Positions 19,029-28,383 of a DNA stretch of 64,000 bases are shown here, one piece after another (the stretch's first letter is position 1; every line of letters begins with the position of its first letter). The position numbers and the translations under genes are program-made. The stretch comes from Micromonospora sp. NBC_00421 (GTDB taxonomy: Bacteria > Actinomycetota > Actinomycetes > Mycobacteriales > Micromonosporaceae), in contig NZ_CP107929.1 in NCBI RefSeq assembly GCF_036017915.1, positions 2,697,501-2,761,500 of the forward strand, in the 5' to 3' direction. The notes under the pieces are model-generated. The model saw only the letters and a list, made by a program, of their open reading frames with translations. It was not told the origin of the DNA and searched no databases.

Positions 19029-19058
19029 TTGACACACCTCCACGGCCGGTTCCAGACT
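19029..19058 (+). promoter_or_regulatory. Candidate promoter of the mannonate dehydratase gene
   Basis: TTGACA (19029-19034) is followed after 18 nt by CAGACT (19053-19058), leaving a leader of about 20 nt before the GTG at 19083. I see neither operator family next to it. Confidence 0.45.
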
Positions 19059-19082
19059 TCGGGGCGATCCGGAGGAGGCCAC

Positions 19083-20291
19083 GTGAGGATCGTCGACGCC
19101 CGGGTCATCGTGACCTGTCCGGGCCGCAACTTCGTCACCCTGAAGATCGTCACCGACGAGGGGGTCACCGGCGTCGGTGACGCCACCCTCAACGGCCGGG
19201 AGCTGGCCGTCGCGTCGTACCTGCGCGACCACGTGGTGCCGCTGCTGATCGGGCGGGACCCGGCCCGGATCGAGGACACCTGGCAGTACCTCTACCAGGG
19301 GGCGTACTGGCGGCGCGGACCGGTGACGATGAGCGCGATCGCCGCCGTGGACACCGCGCTGTGGGACATCAAGGGCAAGGTCGCCGGCCTACCGGTCTAC
19401 CAGCTGCTCGGCGGCCGGTCCCGCGAGGGGGTCACCGTCTACGGGCACGCCAACGGCGAGACAGTCGAGGACGTACTGGTCGAGGTCGCCCGCTACGTCG
19501 ACCTCGGCTACCGGGCGGTGCGGGTGCAGTGCGGCGTGCCGGGGCTGCCGAAGACCTACGGGGTCAGCGCCGACAAGCTGTTCTACGAGCCGGCCGACGC
19601 CGCCCTGCCCAGCGAGGCGACCTGGTCCACCGCGCGGTACCTGGCCCACGTGCCGACCGTCTTCGCCCGGGTACGCGACGAGTTCGGCCCGACCCTGCGG
19701 CTGCTGCACGACGTGCACCACCGGCTCAGCCCGATCGAGGCGGCCCGGCTCGGCAAGAGCCTGGAACCGCACGCGCTGACCTGGATGGAGGACCCGGTCC
19801 CCGCCGAACTGCCGGAGGGCTTCCGGCTGATCCGCCAGCACACCACCACCCCGGTCGCCGTCGGCGAGGTGTTCAACACCGTCTGGGACGCCGCCCAGCT
19901 CATCCGGGAACAGCTCATCGACTACATCCGTACCACGGTGGTGCACGCTGGCGGGATCACCCACCTGCGGCGCATCTTCGACCTGGCGGCGCTGCACCAC
20001 GTGCGCAGCGGCTCACACGGGGCGACCGACCTCTCCCCCGTCTGCATGGCCGCCGCCCTCCACCTCGACATCGCCATCCCCAACTTCGGGCTGCAGGAAT
20101 ACATGCGGCACACCGACGCCACCGACGAGGTCTTCCCGCACGGCTACCACTACGCCGACGGCTACCTGCACCCGGCGGAGACCCCCGGCCTCGGGGTGGA
20201 CATCGACGAGGAGGCGGCGGCCCGCTACCCGTACGCCCCGGCGTACCTGCCGGTGAACCGGTTGGAGGACGGCACCGTCCACCCCTGGTGA
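19083..20291 (+). CDS. manD: D-mannonate dehydratase, enolase superfamily (ManD type)
   Basis: The 402-aa enzyme belongs to the mandelate racemase group of the enolase superfamily. Metal ligands are visible in LLHDVHHRL (Asp), WMEDPVPAE (Glu) and VAVGEVFNT (Glu). Length and the long N-terminal capping loop match RspA/ManD (404 aa), which dehydrate D-mannonate to 2-keto-3-deoxygluconate. GTG at 19083 is chosen because GGAGGAGG lies just upstream. Mannonate is an intermediate of glucuronate breakdown, so the gene fits beside the alpha-glucuronidase at 21230. Some ManD homologues are weak or inactive, so in vivo substrate is inferred. Confidence 0.88.
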   Translation: MRIVDARVIVTCPGRNFVTLKIVTDEGVTGVGDATLNGRELAVASYLRDHVVPLLIGRDPARIEDTWQYLYQGAYWRRGPVTMSAIAAVDTALWDIKGKVAGLPVYQLLGGRSREGVTVYGHANGETVEDVLVEVARYVDLGYRAVRVQCGVPGLPKTYGVSADKLFYEPADAALPSEATWSTARYLAHVPTVFARVRDEFGPTLRLLHDVHHRLSPIEAARLGKSLEPHALTWMEDPVPAELPEGFRLIRQHTTTPVAVGEVFNTVWDAAQLIREQLIDYIRTTVVHAGGITHLRRIFDLAALHHVRSGSHGATDLSPVCMAAALHLDIAIPNFGLQEYMRHTDATDEVFPHGYHYADGYLHPAETPGLGVDIDEEAAARYPYAPAYLPVNRLEDGTVHPW

Positions 20292-20319
20292 GCCGGGCCA
20301 CCACCGGGCCACCGGACGG

Positions 20320-20730
20320 TCAGCGCAGCTCCTTGACCCGGATCAGGTTGCCCGCCGGGTCGCGGAAGGCGCAGTCGCGCACCCCGTACGGCTGGTCGAT
20401 CGGCTCCTGGACGACCTCGGCGGCACCGGCCTGCACCGTCTCGAAGACGCCGTCGAGGTCGGGGGTGGCCAGCATCAGCCAGCCGTAGGTGCCCTTGGCC
20501 ATCATCTCGGCGATGGTGCGGCGCTCCTCGTCGGTGACGCCCGGGTCGACGGCCGGCGGCGCCAGCAGGATCGACGTGCCGGGCTGGCCGGGCGGGCCGA
20601 CCGTGATCCAGCGCATCCTGCCCGACCCGACGTCGTTGCGGACCTCGAAACCGAGGATGTCGCGGTAGAAGGCCAGCGAGGCGTCCGGATCGTCGTGCGG
20701 CAGGACGCAGGTGTCGATGGTGAGATCCAT
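20320..20730 (-). CDS. VOC (glyoxalase/bleomycin-resistance fold) protein
   Basis: The 136-aa protein has two beta-alpha-beta-beta-beta modules of the VOC superfamily: DASLAFYRDILGFEVRNDVG at the start and DCAFRDPAGNLIRVKEL at the end. The function of this small subgroup is not known. It starts 10 nt after the AraC-type gene, with which it is commonly paired in actinobacteria. ATG at 20730 is chosen; a GTG at 20739 adds three residues. It converges on manD. Confidence 0.82.
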   Translation of the reverse strand: MDLTIDTCVLPHDDPDASLAFYRDILGFEVRNDVGSGRMRWITVGPPGQPGTSILLAPPAVDPGVTDEERRTIAEMMAKGTYGWLMLATPDLDGVFETVQAGAAEVVQEPIDQPYGVRDCAFRDPAGNLIRVKELR

Positions 20731-20740
20731 GCTGATCACG

Positions 20741-21184
20741 CTAGGTGATGACCGGTGCGGGCGCTTCTCGATTCCTGACCGGCCGGGTCACCTGTTTGGT
20801 CAGACACGGCGGCGGCTCCGCCGATCCGGGCGTCGACGACGCCCGGTAGCTGCTCGGCGGGACGCCGACCAGCTCGGTGAAGCGGGTGCTGAAGGTGCCC
20901 AGCGAGGCGCAGCCGACCGCGAAGCAGACCTCGGTGACGCTGAGGTCGCCCCGGCGCAGCAGCGCCATCGCCCGCTCGATCCGCCGGGTCATGAGATAGG
21001 CGTAGGGTGACTCACCGTAGGCGCGACGGAACTGCCGGCTCAGGTGCCCGGCCGACATGTGCACGCCCCGGGCGAGCGCCTCGACGTCCAGCGGCCGGGC
21101 GTACTCCCGGTCGATCCGGTCCCGCACCCGGCGCAGCCGGGCCAGGTCGCGTAGCTGCTGCTCCGGGGCGGATCTGCTGGTCAT
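20741..21184 (-). CDS. Small AraC-family regulator
   Basis: The product of about 147 residues consists almost only of the AraC/XylS double helix-turn-helix (ARPLDVEALARGVHMSAGHLSRQFRRAYGESP, then LSVTEVCFAVGCASLGTFSTRF). It has no sensor domain. Such single-domain members often control the adjacent VOC gene. An upstream in-frame GTG/ATG at 21205 would add seven residues. The pair sits as an island between the xylan genes and manD, unrelated in function as far as I can tell. Confidence 0.85.
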   Translation of the reverse strand: MTSRSAPEQQLRDLARLRRVRDRIDREYARPLDVEALARGVHMSAGHLSRQFRRAYGESPYAYLMTRRIERAMALLRRGDLSVTEVCFAVGCASLGTFSTRFTELVGVPPSSYRASSTPGSAEPPPCLTKQVTRPVRNREAPAPVIT

Positions 21185-21229
21185 CCCGTGATCGTGCCAC
21201 GGCACGCCGGCACGTCGCGCGGCATCCGG

Positions 21230-23431
21230 TCAGTGGATACGGCGGCCCCGGGCGTCGGGTACCCCGGACTTGCGGAAGAAGTACGTGTTGACCTGGTCGC
21301 GCCACTCGGTGGCGCAGCGCAGCTGCTCGTCGAGGCGCTCGGCGACCCGGTCGTGCACCGCCCGGTCGATCATCCCGGCGAGCCGGGCCCACCGCTCCCG
21401 CATCGCCACCACCTCCTCCACCCCGGCGAAGTGGGTGTCGTAGATGTGCTGGATGACCGTGGACCCGTTGTGCAGGACGTGGGAGTACGGGACGTGGTGG
21501 AAGAAGAGCAGCAGTTCGTCCGGGCAGCGCTCGGGTGACTCGTACACCTGGGACCAGGGGGGCGGGTACTGGCCGGTGAAGCCGGTGCCGGTCGCCCTGG
21601 TCCGGTCCACCCCCACGCCGTCGCGGTCGGCGAAGTGGTAGGTGCCCCACCGGCTGTACTCGTAGCCGTCCACGCTGGGCCCGTAGTGGCCGGCCGGGTT
21701 CACCATGAAGCCGACCCCCAACGGGGCGGTGTACCGCTCGTAGGTGCGCCACGAGTCGTCCAGCACCGCGTGCAGCGTCGCGCGTACCAGGTCGGGGTCA
21801 CCGACCGTCGACGCCGGGAAGGTCAGGTCGATCCACTCGTCGAGGATCGCCACCGGATCGAGGCACGGATCCCAGGCCAGTCGGCCGAAGGCGTACAGGT
21901 TGGCCTGGGCCAGCGGGTGCCCGCACCAGAACGGGTCGTCCCCCACGTTGGCGACGGCGACCAGGTCACCGCCCCGGCGGGGCTGCGGGCCGGGCACGTC
22001 CGCCAGCACGTCGGCGACGGTCCGCTCCGGCGGCCCCCACGGCCGGAAGCCCAGCACCTCGCGCCACCACGGCGCGAGGTAGCAGGCGTGCCACTGCTGG
22101 CCGGTGTACTCCTGGGTCACCTGCAACTCCACCGCCAACCGGGTGGCCGGCATCGCCGCGATCACCGGCGACACCGGCTCCCGGGGCTGGAAGTCGACCG
22201 GGCCGAACTTCACCTGGAGGACCACGTTGTCGGCGAACCGGCCGTCCAGCGGAGCGAAGTGGTCGTACGCGGCGCGGGCCCGGTCGGTGCGGCGGTCCCG
22301 CCAGTCCTGCCGGTGGTCGTAGACGAACGCCCGCCAGTGCACCACTCCCCCGTGCGGGGCGAGCGCGGCGGCGAGCAGGTTCGCGCCGTCGGCGTGGTCC
22401 CGCCCGTAGGTGAACGGGCCGGGTTGCCCCTCCGAGTCGGCCTTCACCACGTACCCGCCGAAGTCGGGGATGCGCGCGAAGACCCGTCGGGTGGTGTCGT
22501 GCCACCACTGCCGCACCTCGTCGTCGAGGGGGTCGGCGGTGGGCAGGCCACCGAGGACGACGGGGGCGGCGAAGGTCACCGACAGGTGCACCCGGACGCC
22601 GTACGGGCGCAGCAGGTCGGCGATCTCGGCCACGTCGTCGAGCCGGTCGGTCAGCAGCCGCGCCTCGGTGACGCCCACGTTGACGTTGTTCACCGAGATC
22701 GCGTTGACCCCCGTCGAGGCCAGCAGCCGCCCGTACGCCCGCAGCCGGTCCCGGTCGCCGCGGGGGCCGCCGTCACGCCAGAAGATCGAGCCGCCCGCGT
22801 AGCCCCGTTCCACCTGCCCCGATCCCGGATGTACGGCGACGTTGTCCCAGTGGTCGAGCATCCGGCGGCGCAGGGTGGGTCGGTGCGCCCGCGTCGGGCG
22901 GTCCCCGGTGAACGCGGCCTCCCCGGCCCGGACCAGGTGGAACAGTCCGTAGAGCAGCCCGGCCGGCGCGTCGGCCAGCACCACCGTGACCCCGTCGACC
23001 CGGCTGCACAGGAAGCCCTCGTCGCCGAGCGGCCCGGCGTCGCCGACAGGTGTCGCCGTCGCCCCGGCCGGCACCGCCGACGGCAGCGGATCCGCGCCAC
23101 GCACGGCGAGCACCAGGTCGACGGGGCAGCCCGCCGACGAGCCGCCCGCCGACGGACCGCCCGCCGACGGACCGTCCGCCGACGAGCCGGAGCCCGCGCC
23201 GACGCCGGTCCGGCCGGCCCACCCGCCGTGCCCGGCACAGGCCCGCACGACCTCGTCGAAGACCGTGTCCACGAGCGGACCGTCGCCGTGCACAAGCACC
23301 CGGCGTGCCCCCAGGGCCCGGAACGCCTCAGGTGGCAGCCAGGCGGCGTGCGGTACCGGTGCGGTACCGGCCGCTCCGTCTCTCGTCGGGCCGCCCGCAG
23401 CGGCATCCCGGGCCGTGACGCTCCCGCTCAT
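21230..23431 (-). CDS. aguA: GH67 alpha-glucuronidase
   Basis: The 733-aa protein removes (4-O-methyl)-glucuronic acid from the end of xylo-oligosaccharides. The likely acid is E334 in VKADSEGQ and the bases are D413 in GPVDFQP and E441 in VTQEYTGQ. The spacings 79 and 28 equal those I recall for the Geobacillus enzyme (E285, D364, E392). It has no signal peptide, so it is cytoplasmic and acts on imported aldouronic acids. ATG at 23431 overlaps the DUF624 stop (ATGA). Residues about 83-102 are a low-complexity Gly/Ser/Pro insert made by four 15-bp repeats. It ends the xylan operon. Confidence 0.93.
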   Translation of the reverse strand: MSGSVTARDAAAGGPTRDGAAGTAPVPHAAWLPPEAFRALGARRVLVHGDGPLVDTVFDEVVRACAGHGGWAGRTGVGAGSGSSADGPSAGGPSAGGSSAGCPVDLVLAVRGADPLPSAVPAGATATPVGDAGPLGDEGFLCSRVDGVTVVLADAPAGLLYGLFHLVRAGEAAFTGDRPTRAHRPTLRRRMLDHWDNVAVHPGSGQVERGYAGGSIFWRDGGPRGDRDRLRAYGRLLASTGVNAISVNNVNVGVTEARLLTDRLDDVAEIADLLRPYGVRVHLSVTFAAPVVLGGLPTADPLDDEVRQWWHDTTRRVFARIPDFGGYVVKADSEGQPGPFTYGRDHADGANLLAAALAPHGGVVHWRAFVYDHRQDWRDRRTDRARAAYDHFAPLDGRFADNVVLQVKFGPVDFQPREPVSPVIAAMPATRLAVELQVTQEYTGQQWHACYLAPWWREVLGFRPWGPPERTVADVLADVPGPQPRRGGDLVAVANVGDDPFWCGHPLAQANLYAFGRLAWDPCLDPVAILDEWIDLTFPASTVGDPDLVRATLHAVLDDSWRTYERYTAPLGVGFMVNPAGHYGPSVDGYEYSRWGTYHFADRDGVGVDRTRATGTGFTGQYPPPWSQVYESPERCPDELLLFFHHVPYSHVLHNGSTVIQHIYDTHFAGVEEVVAMRERWARLAGMIDRAVHDRVAERLDEQLRCATEWRDQVNTYFFRKSGVPDARGRRIH
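23131..23190. repeat. Four tandem 15-bp repeats inside aguA
   Basis: The unit CCGCCGACGRRCCGB occurs four times without gap (23131, 23146, 23161, 23176). It encodes a pentapeptide close to SADGP/SAGG in a loop of the N-terminal domain, away from the active site. Confidence 0.85.
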
Positions 23432-24111
23432 CCGGTGAAGTCCTTCCGCACGATGTCGATCATCGGAGTGCCGATCCGCAGGTAGGCCAGGGCGAACAGC
23501 CCGGCCAGCAGGACCAGCGATGCCTCGGAGAAGAGCACGGTGAGCGCCCCCGCGGCGGCCAGCAGCAGCAGGGTGCCGAGGGTTACGGCGGGGGTCCGAA
23601 CCAGGAAGTACAGCGCCAGCCGCAGCACGTCCCGGGTCCGGAAGGTGAACAGCGAGGCGATCACCAGGGCGTTGCCGGCGACCAACGTGGCCCCGACGGC
23701 CACGCCGACCAGCGGCACCGCCCAACCGGTCGGGACGGCAGCGGCGGGCAGGTGGGTGAGGTTCACCCCGATGACGGTCAGCCACAGCAGCAGCGGCACC
23801 CAGATCCGCAGCACCTGCGGCAGGTTGGCCCGGTAGCCCTGCCGGAACCGCGCGGCGGGCCGCAGGTCGGTCAGGTCGGGGCGCTGGTGGTGCAGGGCGT
23901 ACAGGGCGGCGGAGACCGCCGGGCCGACGGGCAGCAGGCAGAGCGCGACAAGCGGCAGGTTGCTGGCGTCGCGACCGAGCAGGAGCAGCGGCACCAGGCC
24001 GGGCAGGGCGGCGAGCGTCAGCAGCAGCCCGACGACGAGCACCGTGTACACCGACGCGGCGGCCCGGGACAGCGGGCCGTCGCCGAACTCCCGCCAGGTC
24101 TGCGCGCTCAC
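23428..24111 (-). CDS. DUF624 (YesL-like) membrane protein
   Basis: The 227-aa protein has about five to six membrane helices and the YesL pattern: a short N-terminal amphipathic part, VLVVGLLLTLAALPGLVPLL, then PVGPAVSAALYALHH. YesL proteins are found in operons with LplB/YtcP-type sugar importers and pectin or xylan hydrolases, but their role is not known. The start is a GTG at 24111 that overlaps the GH39 stop (GTGA). Confidence 0.82.
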   Translation of the reverse strand: MSAQTWREFGDGPLSRAAASVYTVLVVGLLLTLAALPGLVPLLLLGRDASNLPLVALCLLPVGPAVSAALYALHHQRPDLTDLRPAARFRQGYRANLPQVLRIWVPLLLWLTVIGVNLTHLPAAAVPTGWAVPLVGVAVGATLVAGNALVIASLFTFRTRDVLRLALYFLVRTPAVTLGTLLLLAAAGALTVLFSEASLVLLAGLFALAYLRIGTPMIDIVRKDFTG

Positions 24112-25661
24112 GGCCGGTCGTCCCGGTCGGCCGGCGCGGTCCGCTGCCCGGTGCCGCCGAGCAGTCGGGCGTCGTCCCACCACGGCGGGGTCTCGTCGCG
24201 CACCGGGGCCAGCTCGACCAGGGTGACCTCGTGCCGGGCCAGGGTGAGGTCGAGGTCGACCCGGCCGGCGGTGACCGGCAGGGCCCGGTGGGAGCGGGCC
24301 GGTTCGGCGGCCTCCCGCAGGGTGTCGAGCTGACCGGGTCGGGGGGATCGGGGCCGGCCCATCTCGCACCAGGCCGTCCAGGCGTTGCCGGCCTCCTCGT
24401 CGACCGACGAGCGGAGCTGGAAGGCCGACGTGGTACCAGGTGGACCCACCGGCACCGACAGGGTCAGGGGGTGCCGGTCGGGCACCGGCTCGTGGCCTGT
24501 CACGTCCACCGGGGCCCAGGCCAGGACGGCGACCCGACCGTCGGGATGCCGGGTGACCAGGTGGTCCGCCCCGCGCGCCAGCACCTCGTCGCCGAGCCGG
24601 GCCATGAAGGCGTACAGGTGGTAGGTGGGCTTCTTGAGCTGGCGGTGGGTGAGCAGGCCGAACCCGCCGTGGAACAGCGCGGTCGGCACCCCCGTCTCCT
24701 CGAACATGTCGCTGAACGTCCAGTACGCGAAGGAGTCGACCAGGTCGCCGCCCGCCGCCAGCACCGGGGCGAGGTACGCGGCGTGGAACGCCGTGTCGTG
24801 GATCGGGTTGTCCGGCCGGTAGGAGGAGTTGAACTCGGTGATGTGCACCGGCAGCTCCGCCAGCGCGGTGCCGGACAGGTGCCGGCGGGGCGCGGCGAAC
24901 TGCTCCAGCAGCGACGACGCCGGGGCCAGGGTCTGGTGGGTGCCGAAGGGCACGTGCTGGGCGGGGCCGGAGGTGTAGGCGTGCCGGCTGACGAAGTCGA
25001 CAGGCACGTCGTGCGCGGTGACGAAGTCGGCGAAGGGCTCCAGCCAGTCGTCCGCGCCGGGCGAGATCGCCGGACCGCCGACCTGCAACCCGGCGTCGAC
25101 CTCCTTGACGGCATGCGCGGTGACCTCGTAGAGCCGGTGGTAGGCGTCCCGGTCCGCGCCCTGCCAGAAGTCGGGCAGGTTCGGCTCGTTCCACACCTCG
25201 ATCGGCCAGCCCCGTACCTCGTCGAGGCCGTACCGGTCGACCAGGTGGGCCACGGTGGCGCGGACCAGGTCGGCCCACTCCGACCAGCAGCGGGGCGGGG
25301 TGACGTTGCCCTGCCACCAGAACACCGTCTGGTCGCCGGAGGCCAACGCGGTGGGCATGAACCCCAGCTCCACGAAGGGGCGGATGCCCAGCTCGAGGTA
25401 GGCGTCGACGACCTGGTCGACGTACGTGAAGGAATGGTGCACCCGACGTTCGCCCCGGTGCTGGTAGGGGCGGTGCACGCCCACGCCGTCGCTGAGCAGG
25501 CCGTGGCCGCGGATGTGCCGGAAGCCGATGTCGCGCTGGAGCAGGGCCAGCGACTCCTGGTAGTCGCGGCGCAGGGCCAGTTCGAAGCGCCCGGTGCCGA
25601 CGCAGTGCCGCCAGGCACCGGTGAGCCGGCCCACGGGCTGGGCGGGAACGGTGATCCGCAT
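24108..25661 (-). CDS. GH39 beta-xylosidase
   Basis: The 517-aa protein is a (beta/alpha)8 enzyme of GH39. The acid/base is E159 in EVWNEPN and the nucleophile is E276 in HITEFNSS. Length agrees with bacterial XynB enzymes (about 500 aa). There is no signal peptide, so it should release xylose from imported xylo-oligosaccharides inside the cell. It follows the binding-protein gene after an 85-nt gap filled by a strong hairpin. Other GH39 activities (alpha-L-iduronidase) are unlikely in this context. Confidence 0.9.
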   Translation of the reverse strand: MRITVPAQPVGRLTGAWRHCVGTGRFELALRRDYQESLALLQRDIGFRHIRGHGLLSDGVGVHRPYQHRGERRVHHSFTYVDQVVDAYLELGIRPFVELGFMPTALASGDQTVFWWQGNVTPPRCWSEWADLVRATVAHLVDRYGLDEVRGWPIEVWNEPNLPDFWQGADRDAYHRLYEVTAHAVKEVDAGLQVGGPAISPGADDWLEPFADFVTAHDVPVDFVSRHAYTSGPAQHVPFGTHQTLAPASSLLEQFAAPRRHLSGTALAELPVHITEFNSSYRPDNPIHDTAFHAAYLAPVLAAGGDLVDSFAYWTFSDMFEETGVPTALFHGGFGLLTHRQLKKPTYHLYAFMARLGDEVLARGADHLVTRHPDGRVAVLAWAPVDVTGHEPVPDRHPLTLSVPVGPPGTTSAFQLRSSVDEEAGNAWTAWCEMGRPRSPRPGQLDTLREAAEPARSHRALPVTAGRVDLDLTLARHEVTLVELAPVRDETPPWWDDARLLGGTGQRTAPADRDDRP

Positions 25662-25701
25662 CGTCGTCGTCCTCCGGTGGTCGCCGTGCCGGTGCCGGTG
25701 A

Positions 25702-25741
25702 CCGGTCCGGCCGGGCCTGTGGCGGGGCCCGGCCGGACCGG
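25702..25741 (-). terminator. Perfect 16-bp hairpin after the xylan binding-protein gene
   Basis: CCGGTCCGGCCGGGCC (25702-25717) and GGCCCGGCCGGACCGG (25726-25741) form a perfect stem with an 8-nt loop. It begins 5 nt after the lipoprotein stop and ends 40 nt before the GH39 start, mirroring the hairpin in the ara operon. Confidence 0.8.
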
Positions 25742-25746
25742 GTCGG

Positions 25747-27384
25747 TCAGCCGTTGTCCTTCTGGAACCGCTCGTGCGCCTTGTTGACCAGGCCGATGTA
25801 CTGGTCCGAGTTCTTGGCCTTCAGCTCACCGAGGTAGGCGTCCCACTCGGTGAGCGGCCGCTGGCCGAGGATGAACTTCAGCGTGTTCTGGGTGACGTGG
25901 TCCTTCAACGGGGTCTCCCACAGCGACACCTGCTCCCGCTCCTCGTCGGTGAGCGGGGCCGGCGGGTCCACCGGCAACGGCGGCCGGGCGTTCATCACCT
26001 TCTGGAACTCCAGTTCCTCCGGGGAGAAGAACGACTGCACCAGGTCGAGCTTGCCGCCGTAGGAGAACACCCCGTTGCCGAAGCCGAAGTCCTTCTGCAG
26101 GTGCTTGCTGCCCTTGGGGTTGAGCCCGATCATGTCGACGTCGGGGGCCAGAGTGTACTTGCCGGCGGGGTCCTTGGTGAAGGTGGTGCCCTCGACGCCC
26201 CACTTGGCGAACTCCTCGCCGGCCTCGGAGTAGTACAGCCAGTCGATGAACTGCATCATCGCCACGAAGTTCTTGCTGTCCCGGGCCTTCTTGGAGATCA
26301 TGATGCCGTTCTCCAGCCGGCTGGCCGGGTTGATCTCGCCGGCCGGGCCGACCAGCATCGGGATCTTCGTCAGCTTGGCGTTCGGCTGGGTCTTGGCCAG
26401 GTCGGGCCGGTACTCGTTGACCAGGCTCTGGGCGTTGCTGCCGATGACGAAGGACTTGCCGTTGGCGAGCTTCTGCCGGGCCTGCTCATCGGTCTGGGTG
26501 AAGCTCTCCGGGTCGAGCAGCTTCTCGGCCACCAGCTTGTTGAGGTACACGATCACCTGCTTGTACTGCTCGGTGGCACCGGTGTAGACGAACGTCTTCG
26601 CCGCCGGATCCCAGGTGGCGGGGTTCCAGCTCCAGCCGGTCCGGATACCGTGCGCGGCGCCGACGATGCTCAACAGTTCCCCGCCGGGGTTCGGCTTGCT
26701 CCACCGGTCCGAGTACGGGTAGGAGTCGGGGTAGCGTGCCTTCATCGCCTTGAGCACGGTGTACAGCTCGTCCCAGGTTTTGGGGATCTGGAGGTTGAGC
26801 TGCTGGAGGATGTCGGTGCGCACCGCGATCGAGTACTCCGCCCAGGGCTTCTCGTGCAGGCCGGGGAGGAGGTAGAACTTGCCGTCGGACTGCCGCAGCG
26901 TGTCGAACTCCGGCTGGAGGTTCCACTTGGCGATCTTGTCCTTGAGGTGGGGCATCAGGTCCAGGTAGTCGCTCACCGGGAGGATCGCGCCGGAGGAGAC
27001 GAAGGCGTTCTCCTGCGGGTGGTAGGTCTTCGGCATGATCAGCGGGGCGTCGCCGGCGCCGATCAGCAGGCTGCGCTTCTGCTCGTAGTCGCTCAGCGGC
27101 ACGGCCACCGGTTCGAGCTTGACGTTGGTCCGCTTGGTCAGCTCCGACCAGAACAGCCAGTCGTCCTTGAGCGGATAGTTCGGGTGGTTGTTGTAGAGGA
27201 TGGAGAAGGAGAGCGGCTCGGTCGCCTTGAACTGCGTGTCGAGTCCGTAGTCGGCCATCGCGCCGGCCCGGTTTCCGGACAGGTCCTTGGCCTCCGGAGC
27301 GTCCTCGGAGCAGGCCCCGACGAGGGTGAGGGTGAGCAGCCCGGCAGCGGCTATCGCCACGCGGCGCCACGTCCTGTGGAACAT
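25747..27384 (-). CDS. Oligosaccharide-binding lipoprotein (LplA-like)
   Basis: The 545-aa protein has a signal peptide with lipobox VGAC (C25) and a large type 1 extracellular solute-binding domain (NNHPNYPLKDDWLFWSELTKRTNVKLEPVAVP). Large binding proteins of this type work with LplB/YtcP permeases in Firmicutes and actinobacteria. Together with GH67 this resembles the aldouronate utilisation system of Paenibacillus, so methylglucuronoxylo-oligosaccharides are the probable cargo. AAAGGA precedes the ATG. No ATPase is encoded here; such importers share a general MsiK/MsmX-type ATPase. Confidence 0.92.
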   Translation of the reverse strand: MFHRTWRRVAIAAAGLLTLTLVGACSEDAPEAKDLSGNRAGAMADYGLDTQFKATEPLSFSILYNNHPNYPLKDDWLFWSELTKRTNVKLEPVAVPLSDYEQKRSLLIGAGDAPLIMPKTYHPQENAFVSSGAILPVSDYLDLMPHLKDKIAKWNLQPEFDTLRQSDGKFYLLPGLHEKPWAEYSIAVRTDILQQLNLQIPKTWDELYTVLKAMKARYPDSYPYSDRWSKPNPGGELLSIVGAAHGIRTGWSWNPATWDPAAKTFVYTGATEQYKQVIVYLNKLVAEKLLDPESFTQTDEQARQKLANGKSFVIGSNAQSLVNEYRPDLAKTQPNAKLTKIPMLVGPAGEINPASRLENGIMISKKARDSKNFVAMMQFIDWLYYSEAGEEFAKWGVEGTTFTKDPAGKYTLAPDVDMIGLNPKGSKHLQKDFGFGNGVFSYGGKLDLVQSFFSPEELEFQKVMNARPPLPVDPPAPLTDEEREQVSLWETPLKDHVTQNTLKFILGQRPLTEWDAYLGELKAKNSDQYIGLVNKAHERFQKDNG

Positions 27385-27441
27385 GGCTCGTCCTTTCGAT
27401 CAGGTGGTGGGGGGTGGGGCGGGGTGGAGCCGTCGGCCGGG

Positions 27442-28383
27442 CTACCCCTTGACCGCGCCGAGCATCACGCCGGACACGAAGAACCGTTGGATGAAGGGGT
27501 AGACCGCGAGGATCGGCAGGGTGGTGAGCACGATGGTCACGGCCTGGATGGTGGCGGCGGCCTGGACCGCGTCGGACTGGGCGACGCCTCCGGCGGACTG
27601 CGCTCCGGTCGCCCCGGCGATGAGGTTGCGCAGGTAGACCGTGACCGGGAGCAGGTCCTGTTGGTCAAGGTAGAGGAACGCGGTGAACCAGGAGTTCCAG
27701 AAGGACACCGCGTAGAACAGCACCATGGTGGCGATGATCGCCTTGGACAGCGGCAGCACGATCCGCAGCAGGGTGCCGTACGTGCTCAGCCCGTCGACGG
27801 CGGCGGCCTCCTCCAACTCGACAGGCAGGCTCTCGAAGAACGCCTTCATCACCAGCAGGTTGAACACGTTCACCGCGTTGGGCAGCACCACCGCCCAGAT
27901 GCTGTTCTTCAGCCCCAGGCTGGTGATCAGCACGTAGTTGGGGATCAGCCCGCCGGAGAAGAACATGGTGAACACGGCGATCCCGACGAGCACCCCGCGC
28001 CCCTTGAGCTGGTGCTTCGACAACACGTACGCGTAGCAGGTGGTCAGCACGATCGAGATGGCGGTGGCCACGACGGTGTAGACCACGGTGTTGCGGTAGT
28101 TCGTCCAGAACATCGGGTCGGACATCACCAGCCGGTAGGCGGTGAGGTTGAAGCCCTGCGGGACGAGGTTGACCTTCCCCGCGATGATCGGTGCCTCGTC
28201 GCTGAGCGACCGGGCCACGATGTTGACGAACGGGTAGAGCGTCACGATCACCACGAGGGTCAGCACGACGGCGTTGACCGCCTGGAACACCCGGTAGCCC
28301 CGGGTCGGGCGGATCCCGCGCCGGCGGCGGGCCCGCGGGGCGTCAGTCGTCTTCGGGCCGGCCGTGCCGGGGGCCACGGTCAC
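27442..28383 (-). CDS. Sugar ABC permease, YtcP/CarB-type
   Basis: The 313-aa inner-membrane permease has six helices and the ABC-permease EAA loop (VELEEAAAVDGLSTYGTLLRIVLP). The start is a GTG at 28383, which overlaps the stop of the preceding permease (GTGA). It is the second permease of the oligosaccharide importer. The first 30 residues are an Arg-rich cytoplasmic tail. Confidence 0.9.
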   Translation of the reverse strand: MTVAPGTAGPKTTDAPRARRRRGIRPTRGYRVFQAVNAVVLTLVVIVTLYPFVNIVARSLSDEAPIIAGKVNLVPQGFNLTAYRLVMSDPMFWTNYRNTVVYTVVATAISIVLTTCYAYVLSKHQLKGRGVLVGIAVFTMFFSGGLIPNYVLITSLGLKNSIWAVVLPNAVNVFNLLVMKAFFESLPVELEEAAAVDGLSTYGTLLRIVLPLSKAIIATMVLFYAVSFWNSWFTAFLYLDQQDLLPVTVYLRNLIAGATGAQSAGGVAQSDAVQAAATIQAVTIVLTTLPILAVYPFIQRFFVSGVMLGAVKG

